A stretch of 64,000 nt of DNA, taken from assembly GCA_014378195.1 (NCBI GenBank), contig JACMOC010000043.1, positions 1 through 64,000 of the forward strand. Direction: 5' to 3'. Of the stretch, positions 17,974 through 27,555 are shown piece by piece. Both the position numbers and the translations under genes were made by a program. This DNA comes from Oligoflexus sp. (GTDB taxonomy: Bacteria > Bdellovibrionota_B > Oligoflexia > Oligoflexales > Oligoflexaceae). The notes beneath the pieces were generated by a model, which saw nothing but the letters and a program-made list of their open reading frames with translations, had not been told where the DNA came from and made no database searches. Numbering within the stretch: the stretch's first letter is position 1; each line of letters begins with the position of its first letter.

Positions 17974-19845
17974 ATGTCTAAGAATCTACGCAACATTTGC
18001 ATTATCGCTCACGTCGACCATGGCAAAACTACTCTCGTTGACTTTCTGTTGAAGCAAGCTGGTACCTTCCAGGCACACGAACTCACAGCAGATCGAATGA
18101 TGGACTCTGACTCTCAGGAACGCGAACGCGGGATTACAATTTCTGCTAAAAACGCGTCATTCATGCTTGGCGAAGTCAAAGTCAATATCGTGGACACACC
18201 TGGTCACGCCGACTTCGGTGGTGAAGTTGAACGTATCATGGACATGGTTGACGGTGCCGTTCTGCTAGTTGATGCAGTCGAAGGCCCATTACCTCAGACT
18301 CGATTCGTACTTCAGAAAGCGATTGAGAAGAACCTCAAGATCGCTCTTTGTATTAATAAGGTCGACCGTCCTGAAGCCATTGGTTCGCCCATGGTTACAG
18401 AGTGTGTCGATAAAGCCTTCGACCTTTTCGTTGAACTCGGCGCATCAGCTGAGCAATGCGATTTCCCTATCATCTATGCATGCGCTCGTAAGGGCTGGTG
18501 TACAGCTGATGTCGATGCGATTCCCACTCTTCTCGAAGGCGGTGGCGAACGTACTCTTCGTCCATTGTTTGATGTGATCCTTGGTTTCCCTGCTCCAAAC
18601 GCAGATGCCAATGCTGAAGCCCAATTGCTTGTATCGAACATCGCTTATTCTGATTACCTCGGTAACCTGGCGCTCGGTCGTCTTGCTTCTGGTAAAGCGA
18701 AAAAAGGTCAGGAATTGCTTCGTCACGGGATCAACGAAAAAGGCGAACCCGTAACTCAAAAATTCCAGATCTCGCGTTTGCTCAGCTACGAAGGCATGAA
18801 GCAAATCGAAGTTGACGAAATCATCGCGGGCGACATCGGTTTGATCGCGGGTTGTGAAGTTCTTGAAATCGGCGATACCTTGAGTGGTGTCAACGGTAAA
18901 GCCCTTCCTCGTATCAGCGTCGAAGAACCAACGATGCGTATGATTTTCTCTATCAATACGACTCCAAACTCAGGCCGCGAAGGCAAGCCGCTCCAGTCGC
19001 GCGACCTTCGTAACCGCCTTCTCAACGAAATCCGAAGCAACGTGGCTCTTCGCCTTGAAGACACTGAGCAAGCGGATCAGTATTATCTGCTGGGTCGTGG
19101 CGAATTGCAGTTCGGTATCCTGATCGAAAAAATGCGTCGTGAAGGCTCAGAATTCATGATCGGTCGTCCTAACGTTCTTATGAAAGTTGAGAACGGCACA
19201 AAAATGGAGCCTTTCGAGAAGATGACTCTCGATTTGCCTGAAACAACTGCGGGCGAAGTCACAAAGATGTACCAGCAGCGTAAAGGCCAATTGGTCTCTT
19301 ACGAAGCGGCATCGGCTGCCAATACCGAAGAACAACGTGTTCGTCTGATCTTTGAGATTCCTACACGTGGTATCCTCGGTACCAACTCCATGTTCAAAAC
19401 TGCTACACGCGGTTCTGGTCTCATCAGTTCAGAGTCAATTGGGTACCGTCCACACGCGGGAACGATCTTCCACCGTCAGACAGGTTCTTTGATCGCTGAC
19501 CGTACCGGTAGCACCACAGAATATGCGCTCGCTTCGGTTCAGGAACGCGGCGTTCTCTTTATCGGTGAAGGCGTCGAAGTTTACGAAGGTATGATCATTG
19601 GCGAATGCGCTAAAGACAACGACCTTAACGTAAACCCAGTCAAACCTAAAAAATTGACCAACATGCGTACAACAGGTTCCGACGGTATTACCAACCTCTA
19701 CGGTATCAAGAATATGAGTCTTGAGAAGTGTATCGAGTGGATCGATGATGATGAGTGGATCGAAGTCACTCCTAAGTCCATCCGTCTCCGCAAAAAACAG
19801 TTGAACGCGAACCTTCGTAGTGTTCGTAAAGCGGATCGTGTTTGA
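17974..19845 (+). CDS. typA: Ribosome-associated GTPase TypA/BipA
   Basis: A 623-residue translational GTPase of the EF-G/LepA group that binds 70S ribosomes and helps 50S assembly and stress adaptation. The G motifs are [10 protein letters not shown] (G1), RGITI (G2), DTPGHADFGGEVERI (G3) and NKVDRPEA (G4). Domains II, III, V and the TypA-specific C-terminal domain (YGIKNMSLEKCIEWID) follow. Length and order are standard. An AAGGA site precedes the ATG. The 273-base upstream gap has no gene; a TTGATC box at 17800 with TATAGG at 17821 is only a weak promoter candidate. Confidence 0.97.
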   Translation: MSKNLRNICIIAHVDHGKTTLVDFLLKQAGTFQAHELTADRMMDSDSQERERGITISAKNASFMLGEVKVNIVDTPGHADFGGEVERIMDMVDGAVLLVDAVEGPLPQTRFVLQKAIEKNLKIALCINKVDRPEAIGSPMVTECVDKAFDLFVELGASAEQCDFPIIYACARKGWCTADVDAIPTLLEGGGERTLRPLFDVILGFPAPNADANAEAQLLVSNIAYSDYLGNLALGRLASGKAKKGQELLRHGINEKGEPVTQKFQISRLLSYEGMKQIEVDEIIAGDIGLIAGCEVLEIGDTLSGVNGKALPRISVEEPTMRMIFSINTTPNSGREGKPLQSRDLRNRLLNEIRSNVALRLEDTEQADQYYLLGRGELQFGILIEKMRREGSEFMIGRPNVLMKVENGTKMEPFEKMTLDLPETTAGEVTKMYQQRKGQLVSYEAASAANTEEQRVRLIFEIPTRGILGTNSMFKTATRGSGLISSESIGYRPHAGTIFHRQTGSLIADRTGSTTEYALASVQERGVLFIGEGVEVYEGMIIGECAKDNDLNVNPVKPKKLTNMRTTGSDGITNLYGIKNMSLEKCIEWIDDDEWIEVTPKSIRLRKKQLNANLRSVRKADRV

Positions 19846-19874
19846 TTTAGTCGCTTAATATCCAGTAAAAATAG

Positions 19875-19907
19875 AAATCGCCTTGGGATAACCCGGGGCG
19901 ATTTTTT
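19875..19907 (+). terminator. Intrinsic terminator after typA
   Basis: The stem AAATCGCC/GGCGATTT (19875-19882 and 19897-19904) runs into T's. Confidence 0.85.
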
Positions 19908-20004
19908 ATTGACCGGAAGATTGCTGCTTTTAATTGCTAAATTCTGTGGTCACACGTATCTCGATCCTTGAGAGTTCGTGTCTAAAAATCAATCAGGAGT
20001 AGCC

Positions 20005-20598
20005 ATGAAATTACTTACGTCAGCTATCGCAGGGCTGGCCCTCTACTTTTCTCCTGCTGTTTTCGGAGCGCCTGCTGCCAAGGTTTTTACGTGTCCCGCA
20101 TCAGACGTTATGCCACAAACCTGGAACCCTCTCCTCGGTCAGATGAAGCCCATCAATTCCAATATTACTTTAGAAAATGCGCAAAAAGAGGCTTTTCTCC
20201 AGACCGTAACAAACGGGCTCCCCAACATGAACGTTTTAAGCACGCGCTTTGAACAAGACGGGACATCCTATGACCTTGTTGGTGTGAAAGATACTTTTGT
20301 ATTCCTCGATTATCCCGATGCTAACGCAGCTGTCTTTGAAAGCGGACAGACAAAAGTTGTCGGAATAATATCGTCCGATACAGATCGAGGCCTCCTGCGA
20401 TGTAAAGCCATCGTCGACAACAAAACTGCTTATCTCACATTGAGTGCAACCGATTTTGATGAGCTTATCTCCTCAGCGAATGCCGGTAATGTGGTTTACC
20501 AAGGCGAGCATTACATCAATTTTGTATCCGTCACAAAAGACAGAGCCCAAGGTACAGATCAACTTGGACTGGCTGTGATTTTCATACGTGCTGCCTGA
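20005..20598 (+). CDS. Secreted protein of unknown function
   Basis: About 197 residues from ATG 20005, with a CAGGAG site 6 bases upstream. A signal peptide is clear (core LLTSAIAGLALYF, ending VFGA). The mature protein starts APAAKVFTCPAS and has no repeats, anchors or motif that I recognise. It contains two cysteines (TCPAS and LRCKA) that could form a disulfide. Its terminator follows at once, so it is a single-gene unit. It is likely periplasmic. Confidence 0.7.
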   Translation: MKLLTSAIAGLALYFSPAVFGAPAAKVFTCPASDVMPQTWNPLLGQMKPINSNITLENAQKEAFLQTVTNGLPNMNVLSTRFEQDGTSYDLVGVKDTFVFLDYPDANAAVFESGQTKVVGIISSDTDRGLLRCKAIVDNKTAYLTLSATDFDELISSANAGNVVYQGEHYINFVSVTKDRAQGTDQLGLAVIFIRAA

Positions 20599-20609
20599 GT
20601 CTTCCTCTT

Positions 20610-20644
20610 CCCGAGACCCAATTTAGGTTTCGGGTTTTTTTTCT
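20610..20644 (+). terminator. Intrinsic terminator
   Basis: The stem CCCGAGACC/GGTTTCGGG (20610-20618 and 20626-20634, one G-T pair) is followed by ten T. Confidence 0.85.
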
Positions 20645-20853
20645 TAAATACCTACTCACCATAACCGTTTTATTTTTCGAGTGAGAGTTCGGCAAACGCT
20701 CGTATACCTTGTAGAATAGGTAACGAGCATTTGAGATTCTAATGAAAAGGGATTCGCAACTTTGCAAATTGATGCTCTTGGTGAAATCCCGCTTGTTTAA
20801 GACTGAAAATTGTAGGAAACGCTTGTACTTCGAAGCGTGTGGAGTCGATATAT

Positions 20854-22233
20854 ATGGCAATGAGTGTTTTTGACCTTTTCAAAGTCGGCATAGGTCCATC
20901 AAGTTCTCATACTGTGGGGCCGATGCGAGCCGGGCAGCGGTTTTTGAAAGGGCTTGAAGAGAAGAGTGTGCTTCGAGACATCTCCAGTGTGACGGTCGAA
21001 CTGTATGGTTCGCTTGCACACACTGGCATTGGTCACGGAACAGACAAGGCGATCATGCTAGGTCTCTCGGGTGAACTTCCCGACCAGATCGACCCTGAAT
21101 CCATCGAGCCCAAACTTGATGCTATCAAAAACTCCGGCAAACTCTCGCTTGCCGGCCATCATCAAATAGATTTTGACCATAAAAAACACATCATTTTCAT
21201 GCGCAGAAAACTTCTGCCACTGCACTCTAACGGTATGCGGTTCATAGCCTACAACAAAGACTATGTTGAGCTGCATTCGCGCGTTTATTATTCGATAGGC
21301 GGAGGCTTCGTCGTTAATGAAGAGACGGCGAAACAGGATAAACTCGCGAAAGATACCACGCCCGTCGCCTACCCTTTCGCATCGGCAGCCGAGCTTATGG
21401 CTACGTGCGAACGCGAAAACCTGCGTATTGACGAAGTGATGATGGCGAACGAAAGTAGTTGGCGTACAGAAGCTGACGTTCGAAAAGGCCTGACGTTCCT
21501 CTGGGATACGATGAAAGATTGCATCGACCGCGGGTGCCGTAACGGAGGCATTCTACCGGGCAAGCTCAAGGTGAAACGACGTGCGCCTGATATGTATAAA
21601 GACCTTATCCAAAATCCCCAACGCTCGCTCAAAGATCCCTTATCCATACTCGATTGGGTCAATCTCTATGCGTTAGCAGTTAATGAAGAAAACGCAGCGG
21701 GATCACGGGTCGTAACGGCACCGACTAATGGTGCTGCCGGCATCATTCCTGCGGTTATGAAGTACTACGAAGAATTCTGCTCGTCCGCAAACGAAGAAGG
21801 TATCCACCGCTTTCTTCTAACAGCTGGCGCAATCGGTATTCTCTATGCTGAAAACGCTTCGATTTCAGGGGCTGAGGTCGGATGCCAGGGCGAAGTGGGC
21901 GTTGCCTGCAGCATGGCTGCTGGGGGACTCACAGCTGCCGTGGGTGGTAGCGTTGCCCAAATTGAGGAGGCTGCTGAGATTGGAATGGAGCACAACCTTG
22001 GTCTAACCTGTGATCCGATCGGTGGCCTCGTGCAGATTCCCTGCATCGAACGCAATGCAATGGGCGCAGTAAAAGCCATCAATGCCAACCGTATCGCCCT
22101 GAAACGCGAAGGCGCTCATCACGTTTCGCTCGATTCCGTAATTGCGACCATGCGGGCGACCGGTGCCGATATGAAGACCAAATACAAAGAAACATCCCGT
22201 GGAGGTTTGGCAGTAAACGTCATAGAATGCTGA
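20854..22233 (+). CDS. sdaA: L-serine ammonia-lyase, iron-sulfur, single chain
   Basis: About 459 residues. ATG 20854 gives the usual family N-terminus [18 protein letters not shown], and a GGAG lies about 10 bases upstream. The enzyme deaminates L-serine to pyruvate and ammonia with an oxygen-sensitive [4Fe-4S] cluster. Cluster and active-site motifs are present: [39 protein letters not shown] and [17 protein letters not shown]. Both alpha and beta domains are in one chain, as in E. coli SdaA. The nitronate monooxygenase gene begins about 20 bases downstream, so the two may be co-transcribed. Confidence 0.95.
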   Translation: MAMSVFDLFKVGIGPSSSHTVGPMRAGQRFLKGLEEKSVLRDISSVTVELYGSLAHTGIGHGTDKAIMLGLSGELPDQIDPESIEPKLDAIKNSGKLSLAGHHQIDFDHKKHIIFMRRKLLPLHSNGMRFIAYNKDYVELHSRVYYSIGGGFVVNEETAKQDKLAKDTTPVAYPFASAAELMATCERENLRIDEVMMANESSWRTEADVRKGLTFLWDTMKDCIDRGCRNGGILPGKLKVKRRAPDMYKDLIQNPQRSLKDPLSILDWVNLYALAVNEENAAGSRVVTAPTNGAAGIIPAVMKYYEEFCSSANEEGIHRFLLTAGAIGILYAENASISGAEVGCQGEVGVACSMAAGGLTAAVGGSVAQIEEAAEIGMEHNLGLTCDPIGGLVQIPCIERNAMGAVKAINANRIALKREGAHHVSLDSVIATMRATGADMKTKYKETSRGGLAVNVIEC

Positions 22234-22254
22234 GGCTTGACCTTGGAGGTTCTG

Positions 22255-23226
22255 ATGACTGCTGCCTCGTCTGCTGTTACCGATTTACTGAAGATTAAAT
22301 ATCCTATTATAGGGGGTGCCATGTACCCCTGCAGCAATCCCGAATTGGTTGCAGCCGTGTCGAAGGCTGGCGGTATTGGAGTTGTTCAGCCCGTATCGCT
22401 GACCTTCGTGAATAAATACGATTTCCGCAAAGGGATCCAGTACATCCGGACCCTGACACCGAATCCAATTGGCCTCAACCTTCTCATCGAAAAATCCTCG
22501 CAAAAATACCTCGAGAAAAACAAAGAGTGGCTTGAAATCGCTTTGGAAGAAGGCGTGCGTTTTTTCATAACAGCTCTTGGGAATCCAGATTGGGTCGTAA
22601 AACGTGTCGAGCTGGTGGGTGGTGTTGTTTTCCACGATGTAACAACGCGGGATTGGGCAAAAAAAGCCGTTGATGGCGGCGTAAAAGGTCTGATTTGTGT
22701 GAACAGTCGGGCCGGTGGCCATGCTGGAGATGAAAAACCTCAGGATCTATTGAATCACCTGCGCTCGTTTAACCTCCCTCTCGTGTGTGCTGGTGGTATA
22801 GGCAATAGAAAAGCCTATGAGTCTGCCCTCGAACTTGGTTACAGCGGAGTTCAGGTTGGAACACGGTTCATCGCAACAACGGAATGCACGGCGCACGCCG
22901 ATTATAAAGCGGCGATACTAGCGGCAACCGAAGACGACATTGTTCTCACCAAGAAGATCACGGGTGTGCCAGTCGCAATTATAAACACAGAGTACATGAA
23001 GTCCCGTGGGGTGGAATCGGGGCCAATCGCTAAGTTCATACTGAGTAATGCCAAAACGAAACATTGGGCTAGGATGTTTTATACTCTACGTTCTGCGTGG
23101 CAGCTCAAAGAAAGCCTCAATAAAGGGGGCGATTATAAGGAATTTTATCAGGCTGGCAAAAGCGTTGGCGGTATTTCCAGTATCCAATCCGTTGAGACGA
23201 TCATCAAGGATTGGACCTCAGCTTAA
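22255..23226 (+). CDS. Nitronate monooxygenase / 2-nitropropane dioxygenase family flavoprotein
   Basis: About 323 residues from ATG 22255, with TTGGAGG just upstream; a longer TTG start exists at 22237. The FMN-binding TIM barrel shows KYPIIGGAM at the N-terminus, NSRAGGHAGDEK (with the active-site His), VCAGGIGNR and GVQVGTRFIATTEC. Family members oxidise alkyl nitronates, which are toxic, while related proteins act as enoyl reductases, so the exact substrate is open. It follows sdaA closely and converges on the lipase-like gene with 3 bases between stops. Confidence 0.88.
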   Translation: MTAASSAVTDLLKIKYPIIGGAMYPCSNPELVAAVSKAGGIGVVQPVSLTFVNKYDFRKGIQYIRTLTPNPIGLNLLIEKSSQKYLEKNKEWLEIALEEGVRFFITALGNPDWVVKRVELVGGVVFHDVTTRDWAKKAVDGGVKGLICVNSRAGGHAGDEKPQDLLNHLRSFNLPLVCAGGIGNRKAYESALELGYSGVQVGTRFIATTECTAHADYKAAILAATEDDIVLTKKITGVPVAIINTEYMKSRGVESGPIAKFILSNAKTKHWARMFYTLRSAWQLKESLNKGGDYKEFYQAGKSVGGISSIQSVETIIKDWTSA

Positions 23227-23229
23227 AAA

Positions 23230-24132
23230 CTACAGAACCGAAATCGAATCATTCAGAAAGGTGATTGCTTTGTTTCGATAGCGGTCATCTTCATTTAAAA
23301 GTTCGTGCCGCGCGTTCGGTACGGTTTCGAAAGTAAGCGTCTTACCTGAAGCCTCCTTCCACGCTTTCATCCAAGGTTCGTATACCAATCGATCGACAAC
23401 CAGGTCCTCTTCACCCGCCATAAGCGAAATGGGAATCTTGAGGTCTTTCAGGTACTTCCTGCTAAAAATAACGGTGAAAGCTCGAAACGTGGCATGCACC
23501 CATGAGTATGTGGGTGCGTTCGCTTTATATTGCGTTTCGTTCAAGAGATTGAAACGAGCATGAGATTGTGTCAAAGGATTGCGTTCGAAGGCTTTGCGGC
23601 GATCGCTGCCGGCACCCGTTGAACGGTTGCCCAGGAACGAAACGATGCTCATGAATCCTGCAAGCATTCGAGCTACAATGGTAGGCATCGGCATCAGCAT
23701 GCCGAATAAAGGTGAAAAGAGAGATAGAGACTGAGGATGCAGGACTCGTGTCATCGTTCCGTAAAGGGCAATGAGGCCGCCCATTGAATGAGCAACAATC
23801 ACATAAGGCTCATCTTTAAACGTCGCTTTCACAACGGCTTCCACGTCTGTGGCAAAATCATCGTAAGATTTTACGTGAGATCTCAATCCCTCCGAAGCCC
23901 CCTGACCCCGATGATCCATCGTCACCCAATAGGCGTCTTCACCAAATTTAGTGTCATTAGGAAGATCTTCGTATTTTTCAATCCACTCACTGCGGCCGTT
24001 TAAAAAAAGAATATTGAGTTTTTTTCCGGTTACGGGACGATCCGCATAACGGATCAAAATGCCGTCAACTGGGGACTTTAGGTGATGGATGAACCAAATG
24101 GGCGTTGTTTTGGATTCGCTCTTCATCGTCAC
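23230..24132 (-). CDS. Alpha/beta hydrolase (lysophospholipase / monoglyceride lipase-like)
   Basis: A 300-residue serine hydrolase of the PldB/monoacylglycerol-lipase type. It shows DHRGQGASEG (the family's HG.G.S-like loop), the nucleophile elbow AHSMGG, a late Asp (AGEEDLVVD) and the catalytic His in NARHELLNE. No signal peptide is seen. Its start overlaps the end of the GDPD gene by 68 bases (62 with the codon-3 ATG), so the two are translationally linked. Together they would remove acyl chains and then head groups from phospholipids, which points to lipid breakdown. That linkage is inference. Confidence 0.85.
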   Translation of the reverse strand: MTMKSESKTTPIWFIHHLKSPVDGILIRYADRPVTGKKLNILFLNGRSEWIEKYEDLPNDTKFGEDAYWVTMDHRGQGASEGLRSHVKSYDDFATDVEAVVKATFKDEPYVIVAHSMGGLIALYGTMTRVLHPQSLSLFSPLFGMLMPMPTIVARMLAGFMSIVSFLGNRSTGAGSDRRKAFERNPLTQSHARFNLLNETQYKANAPTYSWVHATFRAFTVIFSRKYLKDLKIPISLMAGEEDLVVDRLVYEPWMKAWKEASGKTLTFETVPNARHELLNEDDRYRNKAITFLNDSISVL

Positions 24133-24859
24133 GAGCCTCTTTCAGCCAGAGTTTCATTTGTCTTGGATAATTGGTGCAAAGGCCTTGAACGCCGACCGTT
24201 ATAAGATAAGACCAAAGCTGTTCGCGATTCATCTCGTCTTTCAGGCTTACCCAAGGAATGACGTCAATGCCTCTCGACTTCGCAATACGCATCATATCGG
24301 GCGTCAGAAGTTTGGCTTCGGGATGAAATATCTTGATCCCGTTTTTTTCCATAAAACGCACTGGTCCGGCAGCAAATGTCCCTGGCATCCAGTAGTATTT
24401 ATCGGATAAAAGAGCGACCTTGAGATTTGGAAAGAGGCGCGCACTGTCCGCACACGTTTTACGGTCAAAGCTCGAGATAATGATGCGGTTGGCTAAGGGA
24501 TGATCTTTCAGGAGGTTACCGACAACCTCTACGATTGCGACGCCTTTGGTTTTGATTTCGACGTTGATTTCGATCCGGGGCAAAAGTTTGTCCACGACTT
24601 CGTCAAGAAAAGGCAGGGCCTCACCATTGCTCAGGCGAACTGTTTTCTGAATCTCGGAACGGCTGAGTTGGCCCAGGGTTTTATCGATACCTGCAACGCG
24701 TTTGAGATTGTCATCGTGCAGGATTGCCAGTTGATTATCGGAGGTAAGATGAACGTCGAGCTCTATGCGGTCAGCCCCAATATCAGCAGCCATGCGAAAT
24801 GCGGACCAGCTGTTTTCCAACGCTTCTGTACAGACGCCTCGATGGGCAATGACTTTCAT
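24065..24859 (-). CDS. Glycerophosphodiester phosphodiesterase
   Basis: About 264 residues from ATG 24859, preceded by AGAGGAG; a longer frame to 24931 lacks one. GDPD enzymes split glycerophosphodiesters into glycerol-3-phosphate and an alcohol. The catalytic residues of the TIM barrel are visible: AHRG (His/Arg), ELDVHLTSDNQ (Glu and Asp) and ILHDD (second His). INVEIKTK supplies the next metal-side Glu. There is no signal peptide, so it resembles the cytoplasmic UgpQ type. The 3' end runs into the lipase-like gene. Confidence 0.93.
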   Translation of the reverse strand: MKVIAHRGVCTEALENSWSAFRMAADIGADRIELDVHLTSDNQLAILHDDNLKRVAGIDKTLGQLSRSEIQKTVRLSNGEALPFLDEVVDKLLPRIEINVEIKTKGVAIVEVVGNLLKDHPLANRIIISSFDRKTCADSARLFPNLKVALLSDKYYWMPGTFAAGPVRFMEKNGIKIFHPEAKLLTPDMMRIAKSRGIDVIPWVSLKDEMNREQLWSYLITVGVQGLCTNYPRQMKLWLKEARDDEERIQNNAHLVHPSPKVPS

Positions 24860-25115
24860 TAAAGCTCCTCTAAAAGCAGCGCATAAAAGCCTCATAAGGT
24901 GCTTTCGGGCATCATAACTCACCTTGCGCACGAACTCAATCGTGGCACTGGCGACACACGAAGGGCTCGGCTTAGGTGGGGGCTATGAAGAAATGTCGTC
25001 CCCTCGCTGGGATTCCTAGGTAATTTGACGAATAGAGTGGCCTTGCGGGTCGAGGCTGGCTAGACTTTCGAAGGCATAAAGAGATAAACGCAGCTCAAGG
25101 CACGCAGGAGGAATT

Positions 25116-26255
25116 GTGCGGATTGCGATTGATGCTCGAATGATACGTCAGGGCAGCATGCATGGTATTGCACGTTACGTTTACCAGCTCTTGCAGGGAT
25201 TGCGAGTCGGATCGTCGCGTCATGACTATTATGTCCTCGTTAACAAGGGGTCGCCGCTCGAGCAAATGGAGTGGCCAACTTTTGTTCATCTCGTCAACGC
25301 CAATTCGCCATGGATCAGCCTTCGGGAGCAGCGTGAGCTGCCGCAAATTTTAAAACGTTTGAAGGTCGATCTGTTTCATGCGCCCTCGTTTGTCGCGCCG
25401 ATCTTCGTTCCCTGCGCTATGGTCATGACAATTCACGACTTGAACCATATGGTTCTCCCGCAGTTTTATACTTTGTTTCACCAGATGTATTATCAAGTTG
25501 TGGTGCAACGCAGCATCAAACGATCCAAATATATCCTGACTGTGAGTAAGTTCAGTAAAAAAGAAATCGTGCGAACTCTCGCGATCGATCCTGACAAAAT
25601 TTTTGTCACTTATAACGGTGTTTCGGAAGACTATAAGCCAGTCGAAGACAAGTTCTACCTCGAATACGTGCGCGATATTTATGGATTGCCTGAGCATTTC
25701 ATTTTCTGCGTTTCAAATAACAAACCGCATAAAAACGTGCATCAGCTTGTTCGCGCCTATTGTTATTCCAACGTCGATATTCCTTTGGTTCTGGCCTGTC
25801 CAACAGACCCCAACTTGATTCGGATTGCTGAAAACTATGGTAAAAAACACCTAGTTTACTTCTCAAAATTTATTGAAGAACAGCATCTTCCGGCGGTTTA
25901 TTCCCTAACCGATTTATTCGTCTATCCTTCGACGTACGAAGGGTTTGGGCTGCCGCCTCTTGAAGCTTTGGCCTGTGGCGCTCCGGTTGTGGTGGCGCGT
26001 TCGTCAAGTCTTCCGGAAGTCGTCGGTGACAATGCGATCTTTGCCAATCCTTTTGACTATAAAGCGATAGCCGCAGCGCTTGAAAGCGGTGTGTACGATA
26101 TACCGCTTCGCGAGCAGCTTAAAAAGAAGGGGCTTGGCCATGCCAAGACTTTTTCGTGGGATCAGATGATAGAAAAGACAATACAAGTCTACGAGCTTTG
26201 CGAAAACACGCCATCGACCGCTCCGAGTAATCTGGGGTTGGCGCCGGATTCTTGA
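25116..26255 (+). CDS. GT4-family glycosyltransferase
   Basis: A 379-residue GT-B glycosyltransferase. It starts at GTG 25116 with an AGGAGG site upstream. The N-terminal lobe holds [17 protein letters not shown] and [11 protein letters not shown]; the C-terminal lobe has the retaining-GT4 nucleotide-sugar motif [20 protein letters not shown]. No membrane segment is seen; it is likely cytoplasmic or peripheral. Acceptor and sugar are unknown (envelope polysaccharide or glycolipid are the usual roles). The next gene is a clear paralogue in the same direction, so these probably add successive sugars. Confidence 0.9.
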   Translation: MRIAIDARMIRQGSMHGIARYVYQLLQGLRVGSSRHDYYVLVNKGSPLEQMEWPTFVHLVNANSPWISLREQRELPQILKRLKVDLFHAPSFVAPIFVPCAMVMTIHDLNHMVLPQFYTLFHQMYYQVVVQRSIKRSKYILTVSKFSKKEIVRTLAIDPDKIFVTYNGVSEDYKPVEDKFYLEYVRDIYGLPEHFIFCVSNNKPHKNVHQLVRAYCYSNVDIPLVLACPTDPNLIRIAENYGKKHLVYFSKFIEEQHLPAVYSLTDLFVYPSTYEGFGLPPLEALACGAPVVVARSSSLPEVVGDNAIFANPFDYKAIAAALESGVYDIPLREQLKKKGLGHAKTFSWDQMIEKTIQVYELCENTPSTAPSNLGLAPDS

Positions 26256-26299
26256 ATTTTTTTCCGTATCGCTTTGATTAGCTTATCTTTGAGGTGATA

Positions 26300-27526
26300 G
26301 TGCGTATAGGGATAAACGGCCGATTTTTAGTCGCGAAACGAACGGGTGTTCAGCGGGCCGCTTACAATTTAGTCAAAACACTTTTTGATATCGATAAAGA
26401 AAACGAATATGTGCTCTTCACGGGCGAAGATCAGGCCGAGGAGTGGCGCCGCTACCCCAATGTACAGCTGGTTACGAGCCGGTTAAAAGTCGGGGGCAAC
26501 CTGAGAAACCATCTCTGGGAGCAGTTTGTCCTACCGCGGCTCGCTCACAAACATAAAATCGATATTCTGCATTCGCCAGCGAATATGGCGCCGATGTTTT
26601 ATTCCGGCGCTTCGGTTGTGCACATACATGACCTTTGCTTCGTGGTGAATCCTCAGTGGTATAGCTACACGTTTCATACCTTTTACAATGTAGCGATTCC
26701 ACGTCTCGCTAAAAAAGCGACACGCGTCATTACGAATAGCAACAACTCGCGAAACGACTTGCTGCAGTTTTACAATGTCGATGCAAGCAAGGTGCGCCTC
26801 ATTTATTGGGCGGTGGATCAGACCTTCGGGGCGCGCGAGATCAATCTCAACGAAAGCCTGCCGGAATCGGATTACATCCTTTACGTTGGATCGCTTGAGC
26901 CGCGCAAAAACATTGGCAATCTCATTGAAGCCTTTGAACGTATGCGTTCACGCAATCCTGATCTCAAAACCAAGCTGGTTTTGATCGGAGGCGAAAGTCC
27001 GCTCTTTGCTGACGTGCGTCTTCAAATCAAAACCTATCATCAGGATGTAGTGTTTAAGGGTTTTGTGAGTGATGAGGAGCTGCGACAGTATTATCGGCTT
27101 GCTCAGGTCGTAGCTTATCCCAGTCTTTATGAAGGTTTTGGCTTGCCACCTTTAGAAGCCATGGCAAGCGGCGCTCCGGTTGTGACATCGAATACAAGCT
27201 CCCTCCCGGAAGTTGTCGGTCATGCCGCTCTCATGGTCAGCCCATATGACTGCGACCAGCTTGCCGAAACTCTGGCCCTGATCGTACGTGACCCTCTTCT
27301 CAGGCGAGAGATGCGAGCGCGGGGTTATGAGCAAGTCAAAAAGTTCAATTGGTACAGAGTTGCGCGAAATATTCTAGCGGTATATTACGAAGTTTACTGC
27401 GAAACGCATAAAGGCCAGGGCGACAACAGCCTGCCCTTCGATAAGTGGAAAGAAATGATGCTGAAGGAGAAGGCTTATCTTTTAAAGCCTGAATCCGTTG
27501 TGAGCCCGTACTCCATAGCGCCCTGA
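26300..27526 (+). CDS. GT4-family glycosyltransferase, paralogue of upstream gene
   Basis: About 408 residues. GTG 26300 (VRIGINGRFLVAKRTG) is favoured because GAGG lies 5 bases before it; GTG 26294 would leave no room. It has the same plan as its neighbour: INGRFLVAKRTGVQRAAYNL, VVHIHDLCFVVNPQWY, LYVGSLEPRKNI and the sugar-nucleotide site [20 protein letters not shown]. The pair probably arose by tandem duplication. asnS follows after 29 bases and could be in the same transcript. Confidence 0.9.
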   Translation: MRIGINGRFLVAKRTGVQRAAYNLVKTLFDIDKENEYVLFTGEDQAEEWRRYPNVQLVTSRLKVGGNLRNHLWEQFVLPRLAHKHKIDILHSPANMAPMFYSGASVVHIHDLCFVVNPQWYSYTFHTFYNVAIPRLAKKATRVITNSNNSRNDLLQFYNVDASKVRLIYWAVDQTFGAREINLNESLPESDYILYVGSLEPRKNIGNLIEAFERMRSRNPDLKTKLVLIGGESPLFADVRLQIKTYHQDVVFKGFVSDEELRQYYRLAQVVAYPSLYEGFGLPPLEAMASGAPVVTSNTSSLPEVVGHAALMVSPYDCDQLAETLALIVRDPLLRREMRARGYEQVKKFNWYRVARNILAVYYEVYCETHKGQGDNSLPFDKWKEMMLKEKAYLLKPESVVSPYSIAP

Positions 27527-27555
27527 GCCATGGATTTCAAAGTGAAGGAATAGAT